A stretch of DNA of 60,971 nucleotides, from NCBI GenBank assembly GCA_035384565.1, contig DAOOIT010000038.1, forward strand, positions 1-60,971, given 5' to 3'. Positions 16,201 to 25,800 of this stretch are shown here, piece after piece. Positions within the stretch are counted from its first letter, which is position 1. Every line of letters begins with the position of its first letter. The translations under genes and the position numbers were made by a program. The notes below the pieces were generated by a model. The model saw only the letters and a list, made by a program, of their open reading frames with translations, searched no databases and was not told the DNA's origin. Source of the stretch: Planctomycetota bacterium (GTDB lineage: Bacteria; Planctomycetota; PUPC01; DSUN01).

Positions 16201-17349
16201 CGGCTCGACCCTGCGCGCTGCCTCGTGCCCGAGATCGCGAAGGCAGGCGCCTATGCGAACTACGGCTTCGCCAACATCGGCGTGCTGGATGCCAACGGGG
16301 ACGGCCGCCCCGACATCTTCGGCGAGTATGTCGGCCCCTTCCGCACCCTGATCCTCTTCGGCTCCGTGCGCGGCAAGCCGTTCGTCTTCGACGACGTCAC
16401 CGAGCAGGTCGGCTTCCTCGTCAAGAAGGGCAGCGGCTTCGAAGCCCCCAGTTTCCTCACGGGCAAGGCCTGGCCGCAGTACGTCGTGTTCGACTGCGAC
16501 GGCGACGACCTTCAGGACATCCTCTACAACTCCGATGGCCCCATCCTGCTGCGGAACGGCGGCCGTCGCGGCTTCAGCGCCGTGCCCGCGGCCGCCCTCT
16601 CGTACGAGACGTACCCCTCGCCAGCGACGGGCAATAGCCCGCTCATCATCCCCGCCGTGGCCGACTACAACAATGACGGGAAGACCGACATTTTCGTCCC
16701 CCAAGCGCAGGCAAAGAATCTCCTGATGCAGGGGCAGGGCGACGGGACGTTCAAGGACGCGCTCAGCACCACAGGCCCCATGGCCACCGACAAGAACGAC
16801 AGCCTCTGGGCCACCTGGGGCGACGTGAACAACGATGGCCTGCCCGACCTCTTCGTGTGCAATGCCAGCGAACGGAATCGCCTGTACATCCAGAAGGGAA
16901 ACCACGCCTTCGCCGACAAGGCCGACGAGTACGGCACGACGGGCGAACGGGGCGAGAAAACCAATTTCGCTCTCTTCGCCGACTTCGACCGAGATGGCGA
17001 CCTCGATATGATCGTGCTCCGCGACAACGGCCGCAGCCAGCTCCTCCTGAACCCGTTCGTCACGGGGCAGAATCGCTACTACGTCAGCGTCCTCGTTCGC
17101 GCCCCGCTCGGGGCGCTCGGAGCGAAAGTCACCCTCTACCGGCTGCCCGACCAGGTGGTCGGGTTTCAGCAGGTGTGCCGCGTCGAGGGTTACAACCGTC
17201 AGACGCCGCGCGAAGCCTTCTTCGGGGTCGCAACTGCCGGCGAGTACGGCGTCAAGGTCGTCCTGAGCAATGGCACGGTCATCCGGCAGCGCCTCACTAT
17301 CAAGCCCGACTCGCGCAACGAGGTCATCATCGGCAGGGAGGCGCGATAG
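13285..17349 (+). CDS. Integrin-like transmembrane Ser/Thr kinase with VCBS propeller
   Basis: A 1,354-residue receptor-type kinase. Order: a 65-residue helical N-terminus; Hanks-type kinase domain (about 74-340) with GQGGMG 82-87, Lys104, catalytic HRD with Asp198, DLG 216-218 in place of DFG, and GTPYYISPEQ; one membrane helix at 373-393; an Ala/Lys-rich, probably helical region to about 860; seven calcium-loop repeats (DIDNDGMLD, DLDGDGDLD, DANGDGRPD, DCDGDDLQD, DYNNDGKTD, DVNNDGLPD, DFDRDGDLD) between 872 and 1240; and a C-terminal ASPIC/UnbV-like domain. Seven repeats suggest a closed integrin-type beta propeller outside the cell. It probably senses a surface ligand. Zero-base junction with sppA. 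Confidence 0.92.
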   Translation: MPKTDKEFALLAISMKYLTQEQAEECLRLVAKANEMGLSETLPEVLIKKGYLNRAQEAAITQALNQPRISHIGKYTLIARIGQGGMGTVYKARQESLDKVVAVKVMAPRLARQRDFVERFIREAQASGRLNHPNIVQAIDAGEADGYYYFAMEYVDGENLRNILERDGKLSERRSLEICAAIATALEHAHKHNIVHRDIKPDNIFIAKDGTPKLGDLGLAKEIRTDKAITQAGIPVGTPYYISPEQVRGQEDIDGRADIYALGATLYRMVAGDVPYDGPTGAVVMTKHLNDPIPDPRKNSPQLSEDVVSIIHHCMQKKRDDRYRNAWQLLDDIEAALAGKPLRHATKPQLRAAALADRLAQRQAADAATKRKLLIGGAAAAVLVLLVVLFAVLGRKGEQPPAQASAPTPKTATPPPRDPKETRKAPPPRTSTPTKVAAKPDAKVVLQELTAFARDSEDRSDIEKRLTDFTLTQYPGTPEAAQARALLTDLKARWKAEDDFKASLLDHIAQHRFPEARAALQDPPLKEKTQKTKAMLDDLAAQLARAEASYVASEASKGEELIRQGDLAAAKALFEGLAKLGLPEAVEASKAALPKIADLVAAREQRAAQREFAAAVVQAAPLVGAGKFQEARAVFDPARAGTNKALADLLAAGQSDVDRIAALFEDVTRDLAVRAANKGRALVKGIGRPIAKVEDGILHSTLGGSFPIAQLRTVDLDRDEYNCLKGKKVLLGLVELYRGDCEAAKGLFGEHAPKPPDADTARWLQQLEWVEAIAKEGQAAELLAEAGRLAEQGKWKEASDALARLGDQFGNTACVEKNRAAIGDLNKRVADAIAATVRKDEAIRPFIDITEKAGDLAKAVKTFKPVGGWVMDIDNDGMLDIAFDIRRKPGDSPLVPVFRNETKPGGEIVFRDITEQAGIDTGDEPICWADLDGDGDLDVVCRGLWSGAGAARQRDPKKLALYENVGKGTPMFRLDPARCLVPEIAKAGAYANYGFANIGVLDANGDGRPDIFGEYVGPFRTLILFGSVRGKPFVFDDVTEQVGFLVKKGSGFEAPSFLTGKAWPQYVVFDCDGDDLQDILYNSDGPILLRNGGRRGFSAVPAAALSYETYPSPATGNSPLIIPAVADYNNDGKTDIFVPQAQAKNLLMQGQGDGTFKDALSTTGPMATDKNDSLWATWGDVNNDGLPDLFVCNASERNRLYIQKGNHAFADKADEYGTTGERGEKTNFALFADFDRDGDLDMIVLRDNGRSQLLLNPFVTGQNRYYVSVLVRAPLGALGAKVTLYRLPDQVVGFQQVCRVEGYNRQTPREAFFGVATAGEYGVKVVLSNGTVIRQRLTIKPDSRNEVIIGREAR

Positions 17350-17482
17350 GCGTCCTGCCCCCTGGCCGAGCGCCCGAAGGGGGATTGACAAGCGCGGGAC
17401 CGAGCGTTGGACTAGAGGTGGCATCACGCAGAGGCCGTGGGTATGTGCTCGCGCACTCTGCGCAGGCTTCAAGGAGAAGGGA

Positions 17483-19060
17483 ATGGCCACGAAGCTGAGG
17501 GTGGTGGGGGTGCTGCTGCTGGTGGTGGGGGGCGGGCTTGGGGCCTTCGCCCTGACCTCTGGCCGGGGCGGGGCCCGAGGAGAGCCGACCTGCCGCATGC
17601 AGGTCAAGGACAGAGTCATCACCGGCGCCTACAAGTCCTATGGCCTGAAGGACTGCGTGGTGCCCATGTGGCTGGCGAAGACCGTCTTCCGCAACGGCAC
17701 CGACGGTCGCATCACGAAGCTGAAGTTCCGCTACAAACTTGGCGAGTACGCGGATTGGACCTCCTGGCACCAGTACGAGGCCGTGGACCCGACGCAGACG
17801 GTGGTGGACCTCTACCACCCGATCCTGAGCAGCGCGTGCGCGAAGCTCACCAGCCGGGCGCCGGCCGAAATCCAGATGGAGTGCGAGTACCTCGACCCCG
17901 CAGGAAAGAAGCAAGAGATCCAGGAAACCAAGCAGATCACCCTGCTGGGGCGACACGAGTTCGTGTTCTCCGATCTCACGGCGGAGGAGCGCACGGCGGC
18001 GTTCCAGGACTTCGACACCTACTCGCCGCTCCTGGCCGCCTGGGTGTCGCGACAGGACGACCCCGTGTCGCGCCTTGCCTCGATGGCGAACAAGAAGGCC
18101 GGCGGCGTGGGCGCCTCGACGGATGACGAGAGCTGCATCAAGGTGATGAAAGAGCTCTATGACATCATGCGCACCATCCGCATCAGCTACCAGCACCCGC
18201 AGGCGCTGGCCGACCCGAGCATGTCCTACGACGTCAAGCTCGTGCAGAGCCTCCAGTATCCGCGGGACACGATCCAGAAGCGCAGCGGCACTTGTATTGA
18301 CCTGGCCATTCTCTACGCCGCGCTGCTCAACTCGGTGAACATCACGCCCTACCTGGTGAGCATGGACGGGCATTGCTTCCCCATCGGCCAGACGCCGAGC
18401 GGCCGGCTCATCCCCGTGGAGGCTACGGGCGTCGGCGATGGCGGCGCCAAGTCCATGAACTTCGCTCAGGCCATCGAGAGCGGAATGAAGACCTGGAACA
18501 AGGTGAACGAGAACGGGCGCTTCAACCTCGTGAACCTGCGCGAATGCTGGGTGAACGGCGTGTCGAACCCCGAACTCGAGCCCCTGCCCGCCGACATCCT
18601 GGAGAAGTGGGGCGTGGTGGCCCTGGTGGACGGCGCAGACGAGGGGGGTGAGCGACGCCAGGTCGGCCCGACGCCGCCGCCTCCGCCGCCGCCCCAGAGC
18701 ATTGCCGGCCAGTGGGTCTACAGCATCACCGCCCCCAATGGCATGGTCGCGCAGGGCCAGTTCCAGATCGCCATGCAGGGCAATCAGGTGGCGCTCATCG
18801 CAACCTCGGCCTACCAGATGCAGGGCCCCGACGGCATGATGCACCAGTTCACCGAACGCAACGACTTCACGGGCACCCTCACGGGACAGATGCTCGTGGT
18901 CACGTGCAATAACGCGGTGTACACGATGGATGGCATGCAGGTGCCGCCCCAGGGCCTTCCGCTGCGAATGACGATGGCCGTGGCGGCCGACGGCCGCTCG
19001 ATGCGCGGGCAGGTTGTGAACTCCATGGGCATGATGGCGGGCATCACGGCCCAGCGCTGA
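17483..19060 (+). CDS. Exported transglutaminase-like protein
   Basis: A 525-residue protein with an N-terminal membrane or signal segment (VVGVLLLVVGGGLGAFAL). A transglutaminase-like core includes KRSGTCIDLAILYAALL (Cys271), then MDGHCFPIG (His297), the usual Cys/His spacing of the superfamily. Such domains act as cysteine proteases, cross-linkers or peptidyl transferases. A proline run (about 395-403) leads to a C-terminal beta-rich domain (QSIAGQWVYSITAP onward). The ATG at 17483 follows AAGGAGAAGG. It follows the kinase by 133 bases and may share its transcript, suggesting work on surface proteins. No specific substrate visible. Confidence 0.75.
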   Translation: MATKLRVVGVLLLVVGGGLGAFALTSGRGGARGEPTCRMQVKDRVITGAYKSYGLKDCVVPMWLAKTVFRNGTDGRITKLKFRYKLGEYADWTSWHQYEAVDPTQTVVDLYHPILSSACAKLTSRAPAEIQMECEYLDPAGKKQEIQETKQITLLGRHEFVFSDLTAEERTAAFQDFDTYSPLLAAWVSRQDDPVSRLASMANKKAGGVGASTDDESCIKVMKELYDIMRTIRISYQHPQALADPSMSYDVKLVQSLQYPRDTIQKRSGTCIDLAILYAALLNSVNITPYLVSMDGHCFPIGQTPSGRLIPVEATGVGDGGAKSMNFAQAIESGMKTWNKVNENGRFNLVNLRECWVNGVSNPELEPLPADILEKWGVVALVDGADEGGERRQVGPTPPPPPPPQSIAGQWVYSITAPNGMVAQGQFQIAMQGNQVALIATSAYQMQGPDGMMHQFTERNDFTGTLTGQMLVVTCNNAVYTMDGMQVPPQGLPLRMTMAVAADGRSMRGQVVNSMGMMAGITAQR

Positions 19061-19103
19061 ACCCGGGGCCACAGCCCGCCAGTCTCAACATAGGAGCTGA
19101 CAA

Positions 19104-19808
19104 ATGACGCGACGACTGCACGGTGCGATCCCGCTCGTGGCACTTCTGTTCCTGGCTGCCGGAGCCGCGATGGTTCCCACGGCGGTTACGGGCGGCGAGA
19201 TCCTCTACGACGGCGGCTTCACGCTCAAGCCCAACGGCGACATGGCCGTGGTGATCAAGCTCACGCTGCCCATGATGCAGTACCAGCGCCTGCGCGACAG
19301 CGTGTCGAACCTCTATCTCATGCTCCGCGACCTGGCCTCGAGCCGCGCCGACACGGAGGTGGTGGAAAAGAAGGCCGACTGGGACGATGCGAACCGGACC
19401 ATCACGTTCTCCATGACGGTGCAGGGCGCGGCGAAGAACCTCGGCAATCGCTGGGAAATCCCCGTGGCGAAGGGCGCCATCTTCACCACCTTCAACGAGA
19501 AGGAACGCACGTTTTACTTCAGTGAGGCCGGCAGCGGCCCGATGGGCCCGGTGCGCGGCACCACCAAAGGCGTGCTTCCCGAAGGAGCCACGGAGGCCAA
19601 GTGGGACGAGGCGCGGCGCGTCGTCAGCTACGTCATGCCCGCGCCCAGAGCCGCGGGCGCTTCTCAAGGGGGCCTGCTCATTCCCGGCGCCGTCGTGGCC
19701 GCGGTGGGCCTGGTGCTCTTCCTCGGCTCGTTCCTTGCCGGCCCGAAGCGTGCGCCGGCCGTCGCCTGGCAGCAGGCGCCGCCTCCGCCGCCCGCGTCTG
19801 GCCAGTGA
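19104..19808 (+). CDS. Exported single-pass membrane protein, unknown function
   Basis: A 234-residue protein I do not recognise. It has a signal peptide (LVALLFLAAGAAM), a beta-rich extracytoplasmic domain of about 140 residues, one C-terminal membrane helix (LIPGAVVAAVGLVLFLGSFL, about 190-210) and a short tail ending in a proline run (QQAPPPPPASGQ). The topology, out with a C-terminal anchor, suits a small surface or periplasmic partner of its neighbours. TAGGAG precedes the ATG. It follows the transglutaminase-like gene by 43 bases, so the two are probably one operon and may form a complex. Confidence 0.7.
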   Translation: MTRRLHGAIPLVALLFLAAGAAMVPTAVTGGEILYDGGFTLKPNGDMAVVIKLTLPMMQYQRLRDSVSNLYLMLRDLASSRADTEVVEKKADWDDANRTITFSMTVQGAAKNLGNRWEIPVAKGAIFTTFNEKERTFYFSEAGSGPMGPVRGTTKGVLPEGATEAKWDEARRVVSYVMPAPRAAGASQGGLLIPGAVVAAVGLVLFLGSFLAGPKRAPAVAWQQAPPPPPASGQ

Positions 19809-19894
19809 CTCGTTCTCGGCGCCAAGGGCCTCCGGCCCGTGTCGAGGGCGGTTTGCCCTCATGTGTCGGTGCGATGCGCCGAGAGTGTGTTGGC

Positions 19895-22800
19895 ATGCGC
19901 ACGCTGAAGGTGATTCTCCTGGCGCTCCTTACGTGGGCGTGCTCGGCCGGGGGCTTCGCAGCCCAGGATGAGCTCGACGCCGCAGACGAGGCGGGAACCG
20001 GCACGCTCTTCCGCCTGGTCACCGCGGACCGGCCGAACGAGGGAATCGCGGGCCGCCTCTTCTGGCGGTCCGTCCCCGCCTACGTTGCCGCCGAGACCTG
20101 CCCCGTCCGCCTCCAGCTTGGTGGGGACGATGTGATCGCGCCCCGCGAAGCCCCCGACGAGGCGGGCGTGGGAATGCGGACCACGTATCCCACTCAGGGA
20201 CGGCGGGAGGTGCGGGAGGGCGAGCACGTCCTCAGCCCCGGCAACATCCCCCTGTGGATGAAGAACGGGAGGCTCAGCTCCCCTCATCCCGCCATCCAGA
20301 TCGCCAACGGCGAGGTCCGCATCCGGTGCGCGTGCGTGCGATTGGACGCGGTGGATGCGGGCGGGTCTCCTGTGCCGATTGCGGTCTCGCTGCGTTGGGG
20401 GCAACTCCCCCTGCTACGCCAGGAGGCGCGGTTCAACCCGCTGGCCATCTGGCTCCCCGTCGGGGTGAAGTACAACTCCAGCCTGGGAGACTTCACGGTC
20501 ACGCCCGAGGGCAGGGTGGAGGCGGGGGCACTTGCCGAGGGGGTCGCTGTCGTCGGCAATGGCCTGCGCCTGACGCTCAGGGACACGCCGAAGGCCGCTG
20601 CCCAGCCGAGAGCGCCCGAAGGCAAGCTCTGGCTCGTCCCGCACCGACAACGAAGCGTCTTCGCCGACACGGAGGAGCCGGTCTTCGCCATCATCGTGTC
20701 GAGAGGGTTCCCCGGCGGGGAAGCCGTGGTGTCCTGCATCCCGGCGACGCCGGCCAACGCGCGAACGCTCCCTCTGGGCAAGGTGCCGCTGCCCGCGGTG
20801 GAACGCGCGGAGTTCGATTCGCGCGAGGTGCGGGTGCGGATGAGCGCCCTGCCGCCCGGTGATTACCGGCTGTGGGCGGAGGCGGGGGCCGCCAAGAGCG
20901 AGGCAATCTCACTCGCCATTGTCGCCTGGCCGTCGTCCCGACGCAGCCCCTTCTTCGTCCACACGATGAGCGGTTGCACGGGCTGCTGGCCGACGACGGA
21001 CGAGGGGCTGGAGGTTCTGCGCCATGCGGGCGTCGAGATGGCCTCGTGCACGGGTCACACCAGCATTCTCGACACGAGAATGCCTCGCATAGACCCCGAG
21101 GCGCTGAAGCAGGTCGCCGGCCCGGCTGAACTCGCCATGCGCCAGGCGCCGAACGACGTGCTCCTCGAGCGAATGCTGCGCCACCAGATCGGCCTCATTG
21201 ACCTCACGCCGCTGCGCGGGCCGGGCCTCTACCTCGAGACACTCTCCTATCACCACAGCTACAAGCCGTCAGTAGACCGCATGGTCCGCCACATGCAAGT
21301 CTTCACGCAGCAGACCGCCGACTACCCGTCCTTCCTCGGCGTCAACTACAGTTGGTTCCCCGCGCTGTTCGGCTACGCCGAGGGCGGCGTGCCGTGCGAT
21401 GCGCACGTGGCCGACCGCAATCGCGCCCTCGCCGAGAACGTGGCCAAGGCGGGTTTCCGTAACCCGACCCGCGAGGAGCGGAAGTGGTACCAGGAGAACA
21501 AGTTCAGCGACGACCCCGCCGCGCGCGAGAAGGCGCGGAAGATCATGCGGGAGGCCGTGGACTACTGGCATGCCCAGTACCGTCTCGGTTTCGGCGTCCA
21601 CAACAGGCTCTACAACGAGGCCGTGCGCCAGGCGAGGCCGGGCACCGTCTGCACGCTCTTCGAGAACGCCGGGCACGACGCAGGCAAGCCCACCCGCTAC
21701 CTCTTCGGCGACATGAGCGCCTCGTGCTACGAGACCTACACCGACTTCGGCAACTGGCCGATGTCGGCCGGCTTCACCACCGACTGGGCGAAGGGGAACT
21801 TCCCCGGCCAGCCGGTCTGGGTCACCACCTGCTGGGGCACGTCGTCGGAGGGGAAGATGAAGGACCTCTTCCACGCCTTCGGGCGCGGCCTCGACGGCGG
21901 CGGGGTGCCGATGCAGGCCGAGTTCGGCCTCGAGGAGTTGGCCCGACGCGGCACCGGCATGGCCTTCTGCTCCCTCTACGGCGCCATCGCGGCCCGTGCG
22001 AAGCCCGACGCGCGCTTCGCCATCCTGGCCACCGACGCCGAGCAGGCATTTGGCGACCGCACGTACTACGCCTATCACGCCCTCTACTGCCACCTCACCC
22101 GTCTCGGCTGCGCGCCCGTCATCTTGGCCGAGCAGGACGTGCTGAAGGCCGGCATTCCGGCCACCACGAAGGTGCTCCTCGTCGTGCGCCAGCAGCAGCC
22201 CTGGCTGCCCGAGACCCTCGAGGCTATCCAGGCGTTCCAGAAGCGGGGGGGCAAGGTCGTGATGACGGGCGATTGCCTCGCCAAGGTGCCCGATGCCATC
22301 GTCATCCCCAAGGCGATCAAGCACATCTGGGAGATGCAGGGCTTCGGGGCCAAGAGCCACGCTGCCCTCTGGGAGGAGTTCGATGCCAACTGGCGCCAGC
22401 CGCTCGCCGACGCCCTCGCCAGTGCAGGCGTCACGCCCCTGGCCACGACGGACCCCGACCGAGCGATTGTGGTGACCCTTGACGCCGTGCCGATGCGCTA
22501 TGTGGTGGTGATTGCCGACAGCAAGGGCAAGCACTCCGACTTTTTCGAGCCGACCGAGAGGCTACCGGTCTCGCTGGAGGGAACGGGCTGGATTGTGCGA
22601 GACCTGGTGAAGCAGGTCACCCTGTCCGCCTCGGAGAAGGGCGGGCGAACCGAGGTGCTGGTTGACCTCCTCACCGAGCCGACGACGGTTCTGGCCTTGT
22701 GCCGACCGGTTCCCACGGCGGTGCGGCTCCAGGCGCGCGGGACGCCACGCCTTGGCTCCTCTCTCGCCTTCTCATGCGAGGTGCTTGCTGGGAAGGAGGG

Positions 22801-25800
22801 GCCTCCCCTTGGCCCCATCCCTGTTCGCTACACGATTTCCGACCCCAGCGGCAAGCTCCGCGAAACCCTTCACCGCGCAGCAGGCGACGAGGCGGCCTTC
22901 AGCCTCCCCGCGCTGGATGCCCCAGGAGCTTGGAAGCTCTCTGCCCAGGAACTCATCACCGGCCTCACCGCCAGCCTTGACCTCCCTGTGGCCGGCGCCG
23001 CAGGCCCCCCGCCCGCCAGCCCGGTCCCCGACGTCCATCTTGTCCATCCTGACCATCTCCGCTTCTTCCTCGCCCGCCAGGAGCCCAAGTGGGTCATCGT
23101 GGAGCCGAATCAGGCCGCGTTGCTCCCCATTGCGAACAAGCTGGCCGATGCCCTCAAGGCCAGGCTGTGGCAGGTGAGGCCCGAGGAGTTCGACACGATC
23201 CCTGTCCGCTGGTATCCGCGGCCCGAGGATGCCGCGCGGCTCCAGGAGATCGCGGCGGGGCGGCTCATCGGGTACCGCCAGAGTCTGGAGCCCTACATCA
23301 ACAAGAAGACGAGGTCGCACGAGCCCGAGCGCGGCGGCTACGCGGAGATCGAGCCGCCGTGGACGGTGGGGGCCGACTGCATCGTCTTCTCGGGCGGCAT
23401 GCTGGCTGAGAGCCTCCGAGCCGTGACTCCGTGGATGGAGACGCCCAATGTGCCGGGGAAGGGGCAGGGGAGGCTCGTCGTTTGCTTCAGTCCCTTCATG
23501 GCCGACCGGCAGGTCGTAGCGGTCGTGGGCAACGACGTCGAGGGCATCCAGCGGGCCGCCGCTCGCTTGGCTGGCGTCTTCCCCGCCAGGGACGAACCGC
23601 CAGCCGCGCAGAGGCCTGTTCCCGATGGCGGGAAGCTGGCGGCCACCGGCACCGAGGCAAGGCCCGTGCCCCAGCCCTATCGCAACTTCACCCCCATCCG
23701 CCGCTTTCGGCGCCTCCTTGCCACGCCAGGGGGCAAGGCCGTTGCTGTGCTCAGCGGCAAGAAGGATACGCTGGCGTTCGTGGATGAGGCGGGCAGAGTG
23801 ACGGGGACCGCGGCCATCGAGGCGCGAATGCTGCCGCAACTGCGGATCGACTCGCAGGGCCGGTTGTGGGACCTGGATCTCAAGGTCACGGCCACCCACC
23901 CCGGCTGGCACTACCCGACGGCTCACGATATCATCCTCCGCTGCATCGGCACGGACGGCACGCTGGCCGCGACCGTGACCGCCTACTCGGGGGATACGGA
24001 ACGTCTGCCGCCCGACTACCAGGGCGGCTTCGCTGTCGCGCCGGACGGCGTCTTGGCGGCCTTTGGCAGGCCCGCGGGGATGCTCGTGGGCAAGCTGGGC
24101 GAGACGGCGTGGCCGCGCTACGACGACGTGCCCCACGTGCGGTTCCGCCACGAGATTCGCACGCCGCGTTTCCCCGTCGGCGCCACCTTCTCGCCCGACA
24201 GCCGCTACCTGTTCCTCACGATGGACACGCGGCCCCGCTTCGGCGGCATGGGCTACCCCGCCTTCACGCCCACGTCGTGCGAGGCAATCCTGCTGGAGGC
24301 GGCCACGGGCAAGGTCGTCTGGCGCCTCCGCGAGGACCAGCCCCGCCGGTCGCCCTACGCGGCCCTGACGGGATTCGCCGCTGTGGCGAAGGACGGTGTG
24401 GCGACTGCTCTGTCGGATTTCGACAGCGGGGTCTTCGTTGTGGACAAGGCGGGCAAGCTGGTCGTCCGCGACGAGGTCGTCATCGAGGGCACGAAGGACG
24501 ATGGGCGGGGCCGCGTGGGGCCGCGCGACGGGGTCGGCACGTGGATTTCGGAGGATGGCGCCACCGCGGCCTTTGGCTTCAGGCACCTGCTGGTCATCGC
24601 GCACGGAGGGCAGGTCAAGCGCGTCCCGGTTCCCGGCCTGACCTCGGGTGGCGTGGCCCCCGATGGCTCATTCATCGTGGTTGGCGTTGCCAAGGGCGAG
24701 GTCAGAGCGTTCGGCCCCGACGGAGCCGAGAAGTGGACCACGCCGGTCGGCGGCGTCGCGCCCCTCGTGGCCGCAACGCATGTCGGCACGCTCGTGGGCG
24801 CCAGCGACGGCCCGCTTCTTCTTCTCGACGCGAAGGGCAGGGAGGCGCGGCGCACCAATGTAGCCGAAGCCGCCGACCGCGAGAAGCATGAGATACGGGC
24901 CGAAGCCCGCACGACGGACTACCCGGCGCCGTGGAGCTATCGCGGGCCGGGCACGCTTGCTCTCGCCAAGGAGCGCCTGAACGCGAAGCAGACCGCCGCC
25001 TGGAAGCCCCAGGGCGAGGGACGCAGGGAATGCGGCCTCCGCTTCTACCCAGTCACCACAGCCATCGAGCTTGCCTCCTCGTCGCAAGGCAGAGAGCAGT
25101 TCCTGCACCTCGTCTACCGCCGCCCCGAGGGCAGCAAGAAGCTCACGGTGGTCACCGAAGGCAAGGACGGGCGCGAGGAGTTCCTTCTCGATCTTCCGAC
25201 GCCAGAGTACCGCGAGGTGGATATTCCCTTCCGTGGCCCGGGCGGAAAGGTGATCGTCGCGTCCGATGGGCCGCTTGAGGTCGCTGACTGCTCGCTGTGG
25301 AGCTTCCGCTGGCCGAGCGCCAATGTGGCCTACGTGAGGCCCGCGAACAGCTCGGGCGCCGAGATCGTGAAGGAAGTGGGAGAGGACCTGGGCGGCGCCC
25401 TGACCGAGCTGGAGGGCGACGGCGCTGCGCCGGGGGCCGCGAAGGATTGCGCCATCTGGTGGTTCAACACCGACCCCGACTCGGTGGCCGGCCCCTGGCT
25501 GAAGCCGATCGTGGACCCGCTGGAGGCGGTGGACGGCAAACGCTTCGGCGGCGGCAAGATGAAGCCGTGGGCGAGCGCCCAGGGCGTCTTCGCCCCCTAC
25601 CGCGGCTCGTGGCTCACAGTGGACCTCAAGACGCCCACGAAGCTGAGGCTCGTGGCGACCTATGACCGCGTGACCAAGCAGTCCGAGGTTGCCACCAGTC
25701 TCGCCGTGTTCTCGGGGTTCGACCCCAAGGACTCCACGAGCGGCGTCGTGCTTGCAGGCGTGGTGGGCAACGACCAGTTCTGGCGACTCCTGCCCCTGGC

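Noticed and set aside
17385..17413. Promoter before the transglutaminase-like gene (TTGACA at 17385)
   Set aside because: At 17 bases only TGGACT is found, too weak a -10 to call, and other spacings are no better.
19844..19860. Terminator before the 1,997-residue gene
   Set aside because: GAGGGC/GCCCTC is a 6-bp stem without a U tract; too weak.
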